Below are positions 8,026 through 16,902 of a stretch of DNA of 59,432 nucleotides, one piece after another. Position numbers and translations under genes: made by a program. Numbering within the stretch: position 1 is the stretch's first letter; every line of letters starts with the position of its first letter. The notes beneath the pieces were generated by a model, which saw only the letters and a program-made list of their open reading frames with translations, was not told where the DNA came from and did not search any database. The DNA is from Polynucleobacter meluiroseus. GTDB lineage: Bacteria; Pseudomonadota; Gammaproteobacteria; Burkholderiales; Burkholderiaceae. The DNA is taken from the NCBI GenBank assembly GCA_945901245.1, contig CAMDKY010000006.1:1-59432 (forward strand), written 5' to 3'.

Positions 8026-8051
8026 TCTATCTTTAAACGTTTAAAGATAGA
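8026..8051. repeat. Perfect 26-bp palindrome
   Basis: The half-site TCTATCTTTAAAC (8026-8038) is followed immediately by its exact reverse complement (8039-8051), with no spacer. It lies in the 226-bp gap between the ParB-domain gene and the 56-residue ORF. Such a site suits a dimeric DNA-binding protein or an element replication or partition locus. A weaker TAGGGG/CCCCTA dyad lies just downstream at 8067-8084. Confidence 0.75.
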
Positions 8052-8121
8052 TTTGATAGGGAAATATAGGGGAAAGGCCCCCTAATGTTTCTAAACAAAA
8101 AGGTAGGGGGTTATATTTTTT

Positions 8122-8292
8122 ATGAAAACAGCAGCATCAAAAACCGCAACACATGCTACTCGGTCATCCATTCGGCTCTACTTAGATGAATACACCGACA
8201 CCCATTACCGCCTGATCATCTTGCAGCAACGACGGATCATCACAAAACTTGAACGGAGAATTCAATGCTTACAGCGCAAACTATCCTTATAA
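8122..8292 (+). CDS. Small basic protein, 56 aa
   Basis: A short ORF opens with MKTAASKTATHATRSSIRLY and ends in a basic helical segment (QQRRIITKLERRIQ). A G-rich AGGTAGGGGG ribosome-binding-like sequence lies upstream. Its 3' end overlaps the start of the next gene by 28 bp, so translation may be coupled. No family was recognised. The basic, predicted helical nature suggests nucleic-acid binding, which is inference. Confidence 0.45.
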   Translation: MKTAASKTATHATRSSIRLYLDEYTDTHYRLIILQQRRIITKLERRIQCLQRKLSL

Positions 8293-8600
8293 CCGCTGGT
8301 GGAAGAATCACCTGCCGACGCTGCAATGCCATGAGTAAAAGGACTCGTATCCAATGCGGCGCTCCTGCAATGCAAGGAAGGCAAAAGTGTAGGAACCATG
8401 GCGGCTATTCCACAGGCCCAATTACGCTTGAAGGAGTGGCGCGCTGCGCAAAGGCTAAGACTATTCATGGTCATGAGACTAAAGAAAAGCGCGAAGCCCA
8501 CCGTCTTGGAATGATCAGGATTCGGTATTACGCTGCGCTTTTAGGCGTGAGCTTTCGATCATCGCGCATATGCCGTGGAAGCTCAAATAAAGCCACTTGA
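8265..8600 (+). CDS. HGGxSTG-type zinc-binding-like protein (111 aa)
   Basis: The core matches the small HGGxSTG family found in mobile elements: CRRC, then CGAPAMQGRQKCRNHGGYST followed by GP and EGVARCAKAKTIHG. The Cys/His spacing suggests a zinc knuckle. I kept the start at 8265 (GGAG seven bases upstream) because it retains the first Cys pair; an alternative ATG at 8331 would lose it. The C-terminal ~25 residues are basic and not conserved in my recollection of the family. Function in such elements is not established. Confidence 0.65.
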   Translation: MLTAQTILITAGGRITCRRCNAMSKRTRIQCGAPAMQGRQKCRNHGGYSTGPITLEGVARCAKAKTIHGHETKEKREAHRLGMIRIRYYAALLGVSFRSSRICRGSSNKAT

Positions 8601-8660
8601 ATTAACTTTCGTAGCACCTCATGAACCAAGCAATCAATTTGATGTAATAGGAGAAATAAA

Positions 8661-9122
8661 ATGAGCGTAGGAACGCAAGAAACACCCTCAAAAATTAGTG
8701 GGAAGTTTGAAGAGCTAATTCGGCCACTTATTGCTGAAGGCGAATACCAAGCTACAGTTAAAAAATGGCAGATATTGGAGATTATGTTTGGCCAACCTAA
8801 GCTGGTGATTAATTGCGACGTATTCGTTGATGATGTCATTTATGATCTTGCCTATTTTTGTAACATCAAACTTACTCCCGAGAGAGCTATCCAGCCCCCT
8901 GGACGCAGAAGTAATCTCTATAAGTTAATTCATAAGTTACTTTCCACTGAAAGTACATCCCGCGATCTTGATGATCTCATTGGCTTGCACTGTACCGCGG
9001 TTGTAGAAACAAGCATGCTCGATGATAAGAAAGGGCTTAAACCTGTTAGTGAGCAGTATTCTGTTATACGAAAACTATTACCCGATATTGATGCTAAGCC
9101 AGACCCTTGGGATGTTCAATAG
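8661..9122 (+). CDS. Conserved mobile-element hypothetical protein (153 aa)
   Basis: An AGGAGA ribosome binding site precedes the ATG. The layout resembles proteins often found in phage-like islands: an N-terminal G-E-Y-x-A-x-V strand, W-x-ILEIMFGQPKLVI, a region with RRSNLYKLIHKLL, and a C-terminal QYSVIRKLLP. I recognise this pattern but cannot name a function; an OB-fold or single-strand-binding role is only a guess. The last gene of the cassette, it ends exactly where a heptanucleotide array begins. Confidence 0.6.
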   Translation: MSVGTQETPSKISGKFEELIRPLIAEGEYQATVKKWQILEIMFGQPKLVINCDVFVDDVIYDLAYFCNIKLTPERAIQPPGRRSNLYKLIHKLLSTESTSRDLDDLIGLHCTAVVETSMLDDKKGLKPVSEQYSVIRKLLPDIDAKPDPWDVQ

Positions 9123-9290
9123 TACCTAGTACCCAACACCCAGTTTGCCCGCTGCATTACTTGTAAGCTATAACCTGTAACTAATAACCTTGTACCAATG
9201 ACCTATGAGCTAGTACCTGTGACCAAGTACCTAAGACCTATTACCCATGGCTAAAACCTAGTAGCTAGCATCCGCTACCTAACACCCACT
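9121..9290. repeat. Degenerate heptanucleotide array (AGTACCT-like)
   Basis: ACC recurs at 9124, 9131, 9138, 9173, 9187, 9194, 9201, 9215, 9222, 9229, 9236 and 9243, all on the same 7-bp register. After a one-base slip it appears at 9256, 9277 and 9284. The consensus heptad is roughly A-[GT]-T-A-C-C-[TCA]. The array starts at the stop codon of the 153-aa gene. Function is unknown; slipped-strand origin is likely. Confidence 0.75.
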
Positions 9291-9300
9291 TTGAGAGAAC

Positions 9301-9385
9301 AAAGAAAAACACCGCCTTTATGGGGCGGTGTTTAGCTTGATACTTATTAATTACTAGGTACTGCAACCTACGTTGATCTGTAAGT
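9301..9385 (-). terminator. Hairpin-terminator module copy B, downstream of the 68-aa gene
   Basis: A perfect 10-bp stem (AAACACCGCC at 9307-9316 with GGCGGTGTTT at 9324-9333) has a T-rich tail on the minus strand. A second, imperfect hairpin lies nearer the gene (AACCTAC/GTAAGTT, wobble-paired in RNA). The TTAATTACTAGG-ACTGCAACC core is shared with copies A and C. Confidence 0.8.
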
Positions 9386-9408
9386 TTTTCTTTTAAGGGA
9401 AGGCAGAA

Positions 9409-9615
9409 TCAACGCTTCTCCTTGCCACCTTCTTTTGGTAGTGCGGCATTTAAAGCATTTGCGTAGCCAATCCGAGCCGTTTGATATACCGCTACTTCGG
9501 CATTGAGCTGAGCGAGCTTTTGATCTACAAACTGAAGACTTGCAAACTGTCCTTTTGCATCCTCAGAGAGGCTATCCAATGCGTATTCAACTTCATCGAT
9601 GGTTACTGTGGTCAT
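9409..9615 (-). CDS. Small DUF6447-like protein (68 aa)
   Basis: The sequence begins MTTVTIDEVEYALDSLSEDA and continues as an amphipathic helix ending PKEGGKEKR. It resembles the small DUF6447 family as I remember it (V-x-IDG-x-EY-x-LDSLS). It has an AAAGGA ribosome binding site. It sits between two copies of the same hairpin-terminator module, downstream of giant gene 2 on the same strand. A role as an accessory or chaperone of the secreted surface protein is a guess from position only. Confidence 0.65.
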   Translation of the reverse strand: MTTVTIDEVEYALDSLSEDAKGQFASLQFVDQKLAQLNAEVAVYQTARIGYANALNAALPKEGGKEKR

Positions 9616-9644
9616 TCTGTTTCCTTTGATTTAAATTCGATTTC

Positions 9645-9740
9645 TACAAAACAAAACCCCAACTTTATGGGTCGGGGTTTTATCTATGCCTCTTAATTAA
9701 CTTCTAGGTACTGCAACCCACGGTGATCTGTGGGTTTCTC
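9645..9740 (-). terminator. Hairpin-terminator module copy C, downstream of giant gene 2
   Basis: An 8-bp stem (AAAACCCC 9653-9660 with GGGGTTTT 9674-9681) is followed on the minus strand by a TTTTG run. Nearer the stop codon is a 7-bp hairpin AACCCAC/GTGGGTT (9715-9736), identical in stem to copy A. Confidence 0.8.
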
Positions 9741-9752
9741 TTATTAAGGAGA

Positions 9753-12700
9753 TTAGGCAATGATATCGGCTGCAACAACGCCGCCAGCACCAAGGCCTAC
9801 CAATCGAATTACTGCCGTTGCAACTGCGCCAGCAGCAGTATCTACAAACAGCAATCCACCATCTGCAGCTGTGTGTGCGTAGTAATAAACTTGAGTACCC
9901 GCTGCAAATACAAGGTTAGCGGCAGTTTCAGCATCTGCAAAGCTCGCAGCTGCAGCTCCCGCAGCTGCAAAATTACCAGCTGCACCTGCTGTTCCAGTCT
10001 TGATCTTATCTACAGTTGTTGCAAAACCAGTAATATTATCAGCGGTGGCAAGTGTAATTCCAGTTTGAGCAGCTAAGGTTGCAATGGATCCATAGGCATA
10101 GGTATCTGTGCCTGTACCGCCTGACATAGTATCTGCGCCGGCAGCACCAGTAATGGTATTGGTACCGTTACCTGCAGCAATAACGTCCGCAGCTGCTCCA
10201 GTAACAATGACATCATTACCGGCACCAAGAGTAATGGTTTTGACCCCTCCTCCGTTTGCAGTAATAGTGATACCACCAGTATTTGTACCACCAGTTACGG
10301 TAGTTGCACCATTCAATCCGGCAGTAATTGTTCCTGATACACCAACTCCTAACGTAATGCCAGTTGCGGCAGCAAAGGAGCTAGCAGTTAATACCACCGT
10401 ACTAGCATTTGCGGTAGCAATCGATACAGTGGTAGCGCTATTAGCAACTAAGTTGGTCTCTGTAATTGAGCCAGTTGCACCAGTAGCACTAATATTGACA
10501 GTTGTAGCATCAGTTGTATTAGCTGTATCAACAATCGAACCGGTACCAGAATTGGTAATGGTCAATGTATTAGCGCCCGCTGACATTGTTGCTGCTGTAA
10601 TAATCATTGCGCTTGTACCGGAATTGGTAATTGATTGAGCACCAACACCAGAAGCTAATGCTGTCACGGTAATATTACCCGATGAGCTATTGGTAAACGT
10701 TAGTGCTGCACCTTGAATTCGCGTAAATGTACCAGCAGTAGTTCCACCTAAAGTAATGGTATCAGCACCACCTGTAGTATCAAAAGTTACGTTACCACCA
10801 GTTGCACTATTTAATGTCGCGGAATTAACCCCAGAACCTGCAATTGTAATCGCCTGAGTACCTGTACCGCTATCGGTAATCGTGTGATTAAAGTTATCAG
10901 ATAAGGTATAGCTAGAACCGCCAGCCAATGTGGTCACAATCGTAGGCGCTGTTGCTGCAGTAGAGCCGAGTGTGACATAGCCAGTGGAAGCTGTTACAGA
11001 TCCTGTATATCCAGTTAGCTTAATGACCGTAGTATTGGTTCCCGAGTTACCACCAGCGCCCTTCTCTTGAGCAATGTAGGTATCACCGCCGTATGTACCA
11101 TAAGCAACCCTACCTGCATTGCCACTATTTGCAGCATTTAAGAGTGCGATAGCGGCAACCGAGGAAGTAGCCGTAGTCAAGCTAGTGGCTGTTAATGCAG
11201 CATTGCTAGAGGCTAGATCATTGCTAAATGAAACGATGTCTCCTGCCTGGGCATTATTAATTGTGTAGTTTGCTGTCGAAGCAAATCCAGCACCAGCAGC
11301 GCCCACTTCAAAGAGGTTAGGAGTTGTGGAGCTTCGTGTCCCAGTAGTAATGGTATAGGTACTTGCACCACCAGTGCCGCCTAAAGCAATAAAGTTGGAA
11401 CCCGTACCCACGGTCACAGCAACAGTTCCAGTATTAACGCTCTGCTGGCTAACTAGCTGATTAAATCCATTACCCAGGGAAACCGTTAGCGACTTAGCTG
11501 CTGTACCGGCACCGGATAAATTCAACTGGTGATTTGAATTGTTTGATGCGCCAGTAATGGTCATGTTATTAGCATTGTTATAGCTATTGCTAATAATGGC
11601 TGCTCCAGCTGAACCCAATGTCAACGTTGTTAAAGAGTTGTCAGTGGTCGTCAATGCAGTATTACCACTTAAAGTAATGCTGCTATAAGCCAATGAATCA
11701 GCTCTGATGACGTTTGCTGCAGTACTTGTACTGTTTACCGCCAACGCACCAGTATTACTGTCACTTAAGTTCAATGTGATTTTGCCTGAGCCAGTTAAAT
11801 TCAAGTTGGCTAGGTTGTTGTTAATCATGTTAACGATCAAACCAGCAGCATTGGTACCCGTATTACCTAAGGTCATGGTCGCTGCTGTATCGGTAAATGA
11901 TGTAATTCCGGAGTAACCTGCTATACCACCCCGTAAGTTGAGACCACCGGCGCCAGCTAATGTTAACGTGCTGTACGCACCATCAGCTAAGAATACGGTA
12001 TCGCCGGCGTAGTTAAAACCAACGTTGTTAGAGGTAAAGTTCAATGTGCCAACGGTGTTACCGTTATTGTCAGCTACCGTAAGCAATTTATTGATTGCAC
12101 CAATCGTTTGCGCAGCATTTGTAAAGACACCTGTTACACGATCGGCAAAAGAGTTACCGCCTAAAGTAATTGCTACCACATCGGATGCGCCGGCTGTATC
12201 AGCATAATTTAGCTTAATTTCACCAGTGTAATTTCTAGCGGCGAATGTATTAGGTGCTGAAAATGATCCGCCAGTAAAGTTTACAGCCGCATTTTGATTA
12301 ATCTTATTAAAGGTAATATCATTTGCAGTATTAGTGGTGAAATCAATTCTATTGATCGATGAACCAAATACTGAGGCATTAATGACATCGGTGGCCGCAG
12401 CACCTGTTGTTCCCAAAATCTCAAAGCCTTTTACATTGACACCAGTAACTGCTGCAGTGAAGTTAGATCCGCCTGCACTCAAAATAATCGCATCGTTGCC
12501 ACCTGTGCCACCAGTAATCGCCTTAGTAGCGTTAGAGGCGATTGTAATTCGGTTAGTGCCACTTGTACCCGATGCATCAAATGTGACTACAGTCGGGTTG
12601 ATCGTAGTAGTAACTCCAGCAGCGCCCGTAACGTTGATGGCGGTTATCCCAGTTGCGCCAGCAGCGCCTAGTGTCAACACAGAACTACCTGATATATTCA

Positions 12701-13907
12701 GGGTTTTTAACGCCGTACTGGTTATATTAGCAAGCGCAGAAGCTGCTGTTCCTGTTACAACGTTAATGGTTGTAAATTGGTTTGAAGCATCCACATAGCT
12801 TGTAACACCGCCACCACCAGCAGTACTTGCTGAAGTTAAGCCATTGACATTCATTGTTAAGGTTGTGTTGGTTGCAGCATTCGAACCGCCTCCATAGGTA
12901 GTAACCGTGCTACCGCTACCTGTACCCGACAATGTCAAAGTATTAAGGGCTGCCGAGCTGATGTTTGTAGCTCCAAAATTGCTCAAGGTAACGGCAGTAA
13001 TCGTACCCGTCAAATTTCCAGCAGTAGCTGTGGTCGCGTTTGCCGCATTTAAATCTGCAATATTAACTGTGCCTGATGTAACACCAATCGCACCATTAAC
13101 GCCATTGACTGGAGTTACAGCGGCAACTGCCGTTGCAGGGGCAACACCAGGAGCTGCTGTTCTGCCAGTTACTGCAACGACGCCAGTAACAGCTGTAACA
13201 GCAGTAACTGCAGTAGCAGCAGCAGCTTGAGTAACAGAAACAGTGGTGGTTGCAGCAGTACCTGTGACAGAAACGTTACCCATATTATTAGTATCGTTTG
13301 CTGTACCAGCAGCTTGAACAGTCGATCCAATTGCTTCAGTAATGCTGATGTTAGTTCCGCCTTTAACTGAAATAGCACCGATTTGGGTAGTCGTATTGGT
13401 GTTATTAGCTAAAGCGGTAGCACTAATGGTTACTGCGCCGGTCGGGACAACGCTTGCACCAACAGTAATATCTGCGGTAGCAGCAGTAGCCTTATTGGTG
13501 CCAGTTTCTGTGATATTGATGGTTGTGCCGCCATTGACTGAGATTGCATTTGCAGCAGCAGAAGTACTGGTTACTGTGATCGTGCCAGCTGGGCTTGCAG
13601 TTGTGCCTGCTGCACCACCAATGGTTACAGCACCTGCGGAAGTTGATGCAGATACATTATTACCACCCGCAATCGTTACGCTACCAGCAGCGTTTTGAGC
13701 GCTGATATTTGTAGTTGCTGCAGTTGTGATGTTTGTAGCACCGTTGGAGTTGACATTTAATTGTGTAAGGCCACTATAACCTTGAAAGCCACCAGTCGAG
13801 GTTGTGTTGGCCGTTACAGCTTCGCCTGAGTTAAAGGTTACAGTTTTAACGTTTGAAACTGTAACACCGGCTAATGAAGTAGGTGTCCATGTACCGCCTG
13901 TGGTCAA
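9753..13907 (-). CDS. Giant surface-layer-like protein with RTX-type repeats (at least 1384 aa)
   Basis: The composition matches the 913-aa protein: Ala, Thr, Gly, Asn and Val, no Cys and very few charged residues, in long runs of beta-strand-like repeats. A glycine/aspartate calcium-binding block lies near residues 1240-1290 (LGAGNDVIVTG, AAGADTMSGGTGTDTY). The C terminus (GLGAGGVVAADIIA) should be a type I secretion signal. The coordinate given uses the TTG at 13907, but the same frame stays open to 14057 and encodes SPLTTGSDT, homologous to the start of the other giant protein, without any ATG, GTG or TTG before the in-frame TGA. So the true start is unresolved. An Ala/Val/Thr-rich tract (VTAVTAVTG) near residue 235 marks an internal repeat. 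Confidence 0.75.
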   Translation of the reverse strand: MTTGGTWTPTSLAGVTVSNVKTVTFNSGEAVTANTTSTGGFQGYSGLTQLNVNSNGATNITTAATTNISAQNAAGSVTIAGGNNVSASTSAGAVTIGGAAGTTASPAGTITVTSTSAAANAISVNGGTTINITETGTNKATAATADITVGASVVPTGAVTISATALANNTNTTTQIGAISVKGGTNISITEAIGSTVQAAGTANDTNNMGNVSVTGTAATTTVSVTQAAAATAVTAVTAVTGVVAVTGRTAAPGVAPATAVAAVTPVNGVNGAIGVTSGTVNIADLNAANATTATAGNLTGTITAVTLSNFGATNISSAALNTLTLSGTGSGSTVTTYGGGSNAATNTTLTMNVNGLTSASTAGGGGVTSYVDASNQFTTINVVTGTAASALANITSTALKTLNISGSSVLTLGAAGATGITAINVTGAAGVTTTINPTVVTFDASGTSGTNRITIASNATKAITGGTGGNDAIILSAGGSNFTAAVTGVNVKGFEILGTTGAAATDVINASVFGSSINRIDFTTNTANDITFNKINQNAAVNFTGGSFSAPNTFAARNYTGEIKLNYADTAGASDVVAITLGGNSFADRVTGVFTNAAQTIGAINKLLTVADNNGNTVGTLNFTSNNVGFNYAGDTVFLADGAYSTLTLAGAGGLNLRGGIAGYSGITSFTDTAATMTLGNTGTNAAGLIVNMINNNLANLNLTGSGKITLNLSDSNTGALAVNSTSTAANVIRADSLAYSSITLSGNTALTTTDNSLTTLTLGSAGAAIISNSYNNANNMTITGASNNSNHQLNLSGAGTAAKSLTVSLGNGFNQLVSQQSVNTGTVAVTVGTGSNFIALGGTGGASTYTITTGTRSSTTPNLFEVGAAGAGFASTANYTINNAQAGDIVSFSNDLASSNAALTATSLTTATSSVAAIALLNAANSGNAGRVAYGTYGGDTYIAQEKGAGGNSGTNTTVIKLTGYTGSVTASTGYVTLGSTAATAPTIVTTLAGGSSYTLSDNFNHTITDSGTGTQAITIAGSGVNSATLNSATGGNVTFDTTGGADTITLGGTTAGTFTRIQGAALTFTNSSSGNITVTALASGVGAQSITNSGTSAMIITAATMSAGANTLTITNSGTGSIVDTANTTDATTVNISATGATGSITETNLVANSATTVSIATANASTVVLTASSFAAATGITLGVGVSGTITAGLNGATTVTGGTNTGGITITANGGGVKTITLGAGNDVIVTGAAADVIAAGNGTNTITGAAGADTMSGGTGTDTYAYGSIATLAAQTGITLATADNITGFATTVDKIKTGTAGAAGNFAAAGAAAASFADAETAANLVFAAGTQVYYYAHTAADGGLLFVDTAAGAVATAVIRLVGLGAGGVVAADIIA

Positions 13908-14057
13908 GTCACTAACTATTAATGTGTTATTGGTGCCGCCTGGGGTGATTATGTCGCCAGCGATAAATGTAGCGCCAGTGCCATTGGCAGAGCCTGAAAT
14001 GGAGAGATTGGTACCAGTAACTGTATCGCTACCAGTAGTGAGTGGACTAGTATCGGT
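13908..14057 (-). other. In-frame N-terminal extension of giant gene 2 lacking a start codon
   Basis: These 50 codons read SPLTTGSDTVTGTNLSISGS and onward into the annotated protein. They begin right after an in-frame TGA (14058-14060). An ATG-ATG pair at 14065-14070 is in another frame and hits TAG after five codons; deleting one base between it and the SPLTTG segment would join them. Either a sequencing indel, a real frameshift mutation or an unusual start explains this. Confidence 0.7.
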
Positions 14058-14118
14058 TCATCATTAACTCATTAAAATCAATGACTTGCGTACTTGTTTC
14101 GGGTAAATAAATTTACTA

Positions 14119-14223
14119 TGTACTTCCCGTGTACTTAATTTCCAATTGGCTTGTCCAACCTGTATATGCAGGCATAGCCTTTTATTCAGCTCAACTCTTT
14201 TTACGTGTACTTCTCGTGTACTT
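14119..14223 (-). promoter_or_regulatory. Two pairs of TGTACTT direct repeats upstream of giant gene 2
   Basis: TGTACTT occurs at 14119, 14130, 14206 and 14217. Each pair is spaced exactly 11 bp (7+4), and the pairs are 87 bp apart. On the transcribed strand each half-site is AAGTACA. The geometry is the same as upstream of giant gene 1 although the heptamer differs (ATGGGCA there); both fit WWGKRCA. Response-regulator binding is inferred. Confidence 0.45.
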
Positions 14224-14405
14224 GATTTTGCCATTTAGATTGAAATTTAAAGGTCCTGCAAAAAAATAAAAAAAATTAGGAACTTGCGACTCACCCTTCT
14301 GGGATAAGGGTGTCAGCTTGCTTTCTTTGGGGCCCCATCAGAGTCATGGGTAGATGGGACCCAATTTGGTTGGCGCCTTCCTTAACAAGTACCCCCCCTC
14401 TACGC

Positions 14406-14445
14406 TGTCCAAATCCTGTCCATTTCTTGTCCATTTTCTGTCCAA
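14406..14445 (-). repeat. Four tandem TGTCCA direct repeats, 11-bp period
   Basis: TGTCCA[AT] starts at 14406, 14417, 14428 and 14439, an exact 11-bp period over four copies. On the minus strand the half-site is [AT]TGGACA. This is one helical turn per unit, as in multi-site OmpR/PhoB-family operators. It lies about 350 bp upstream of the giant gene and may be a distal activator array. Confidence 0.55.
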
Positions 14446-14525
14446 CTGAGTATCAAAATATGCTTAAATATCGACTGGAACAGATGTAAATTGATAAACA
14501 CTAAACAGGAATTGGTAACTCTCTT

Positions 14526-14660
14526 TTTATCGCCAACAAGCCGCGAAGCCACGCCAGTCATGCCTTCCACGACAACGAACTCTTTTACATGGATAAGACC
14601 ATGATGGTCTTCGGTGATGCGAAGAAGGTCATTGAAGACATGGTTAAGGCAGTTGAATAA
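14526..14660 (+). pseudogene. pntB: 3' remnant of NAD(P) transhydrogenase beta subunit gene
   Basis: The frame ending at the TAA at 14658 encodes NELFYMDKTMMVFGDAKKVI then EDMVKAVE, the conserved C terminus of PntB. The preceding residues (ANKPRSHASHAFHD) are only loosely like PntB and no upstream coding continues, so the gene is truncated. A strong terminator follows. It marks the right boundary of the island: either the element inserted near the 3' end of pntB, or a deletion removed the rest. Confidence 0.8.
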
Positions 14661-14684
14661 AACAACTGGCTTAGTCAGCTTACC

Positions 14685-14712
14685 AAAGTCACCTTCGGGT
14701 GGCTTTTTTTTA
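14685..14712 (+). terminator. pntB terminator
   Basis: A 9-bp stem AAAGTCACC/GGTGGCTTT (one G-U pair) closed by a TTCG tetraloop is followed by a run of T. It is a textbook intrinsic terminator for the rightward pntB remnant. Confidence 0.9.
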
Positions 14713-14750
14713 CTTCTTATTTACCTACACGCGCTGGGCTTAGGCAAAGA

Positions 14751-14775
14751 AAAAGGGCAGCTAAGCTGCCCTTTT
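14751..14775 (-). terminator. groESL terminator
   Basis: A perfect 11-bp stem AAAAGGGCAGC/GCTGCCCTTTT with a 3-base loop lies 23 bp beyond the groEL stop codon. On the minus strand it ends in TTTTTCTTT. Confidence 0.9.
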
Positions 14776-14797
14776 AAGTTCTAGCGAGGCTAGATCA

Positions 14798-16465
<1,668 letters not shown>

Positions 16466-16477
16466 TTATGTTCTTAA

Positions 16478-16768
16478 TTACTTCTGAACAACAGCCATGA
16501 TGTCTTCTTCGCGCATGACGAGAAGCTCATCTGCGCCCACTTTGACGGTTTGTCCGGCATATTTACCGAACAACACCCGGTCGCCTACTTTGACATCAGG
16601 GGCATTTAATTTGCCGCTGTCATCGCGCTTGCCAGGACCTACGGCAAGTACTTCGCCCTGATCTGGCTTCTCGGCTGCTGCATCGGGAATAACGATTCCT
16701 GAGGCAGTCTTGGTTTCTTGATCCATACGCTTGATGATCACGCGATCATGTAAAGGACGTAGATTCAT
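16478..16768 (-). CDS. groS: Co-chaperonin GroES (96 aa)
   Basis: It matches the standard 10-kDa co-chaperonin: [12 protein letters not shown] at the start, the mobile loop [12 protein letters not shown], and [12 protein letters not shown]. It caps the GroEL cavity. An AGGAGAAGG ribosome binding site precedes the ATG. It is first gene of the groES-groEL operon, under a CIRCE operator about 110 bp upstream. Confidence 0.99.
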   Translation of the reverse strand: MNLRPLHDRVIIKRMDQETKTASGIVIPDAAAEKPDQGEVLAVGPGKRDDSGKLNAPDVKVGDRVLFGKYAGQTVKVGADELLVMREEDIMAVVQK

Positions 16769-16875
16769 TCCTTCTCCTAAGTTAGTGAGTATTAACTACA
16801 TAAAAATCGATATAAATCGTCGGGTTATAATCTCTACATATCAAGTTAAAACGATTTTGACTGGTCAAGGTCGTT

Positions 16876-16902
16876 TTAGCACTCGATTGCAGTGAGTGCT
16901 GA
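16876..16902 (-). promoter_or_regulatory. CIRCE operator (HrcA binding site)
   Basis: TTAGCACTC at 16876-16884, nine bases, then GAGTGCTGA at 16894-16902. Only one base differs from the CIRCE consensus TTAGCACTC-N9-GAGTGCTAA. It overlaps the start of transcription predicted from the adjacent promoter, so HrcA binding should repress groESL until heat shock. Confidence 0.92.

Larger units (their letters stand above)
14062..14520. other. Long gene-free upstream region of giant gene 2
   Basis: No credible ORF lies here. The region holds three sets of 11-bp-spaced direct repeats (annotated separately), an AGGCATAGC nonamer at 14170-14178 that also occurs upstream of giant gene 1 (4483-4491), and a 7-bp hairpin CACCCTT/AAGGGTG at 14292-14312. 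It ends at the pntB remnant. Confidence 0.5.

Noticed and set aside
8067-8084. TAGGGG/CCCCTA dyad as a terminator
   Set aside because: Short stem with no T run on either strand; more likely incidental or part of a regulatory region.
9121-9290. Possible CRISPR array
   Set aside because: The unit is 7 bp, degenerate and without spacers; no cas gene is present.
10108-14067. Plus-strand Pro/Val-rich ORFs opposite giant gene 2
   Set aside because: Same antisense shadow effect; the minus frame is continuous and contains the RTX repeats.
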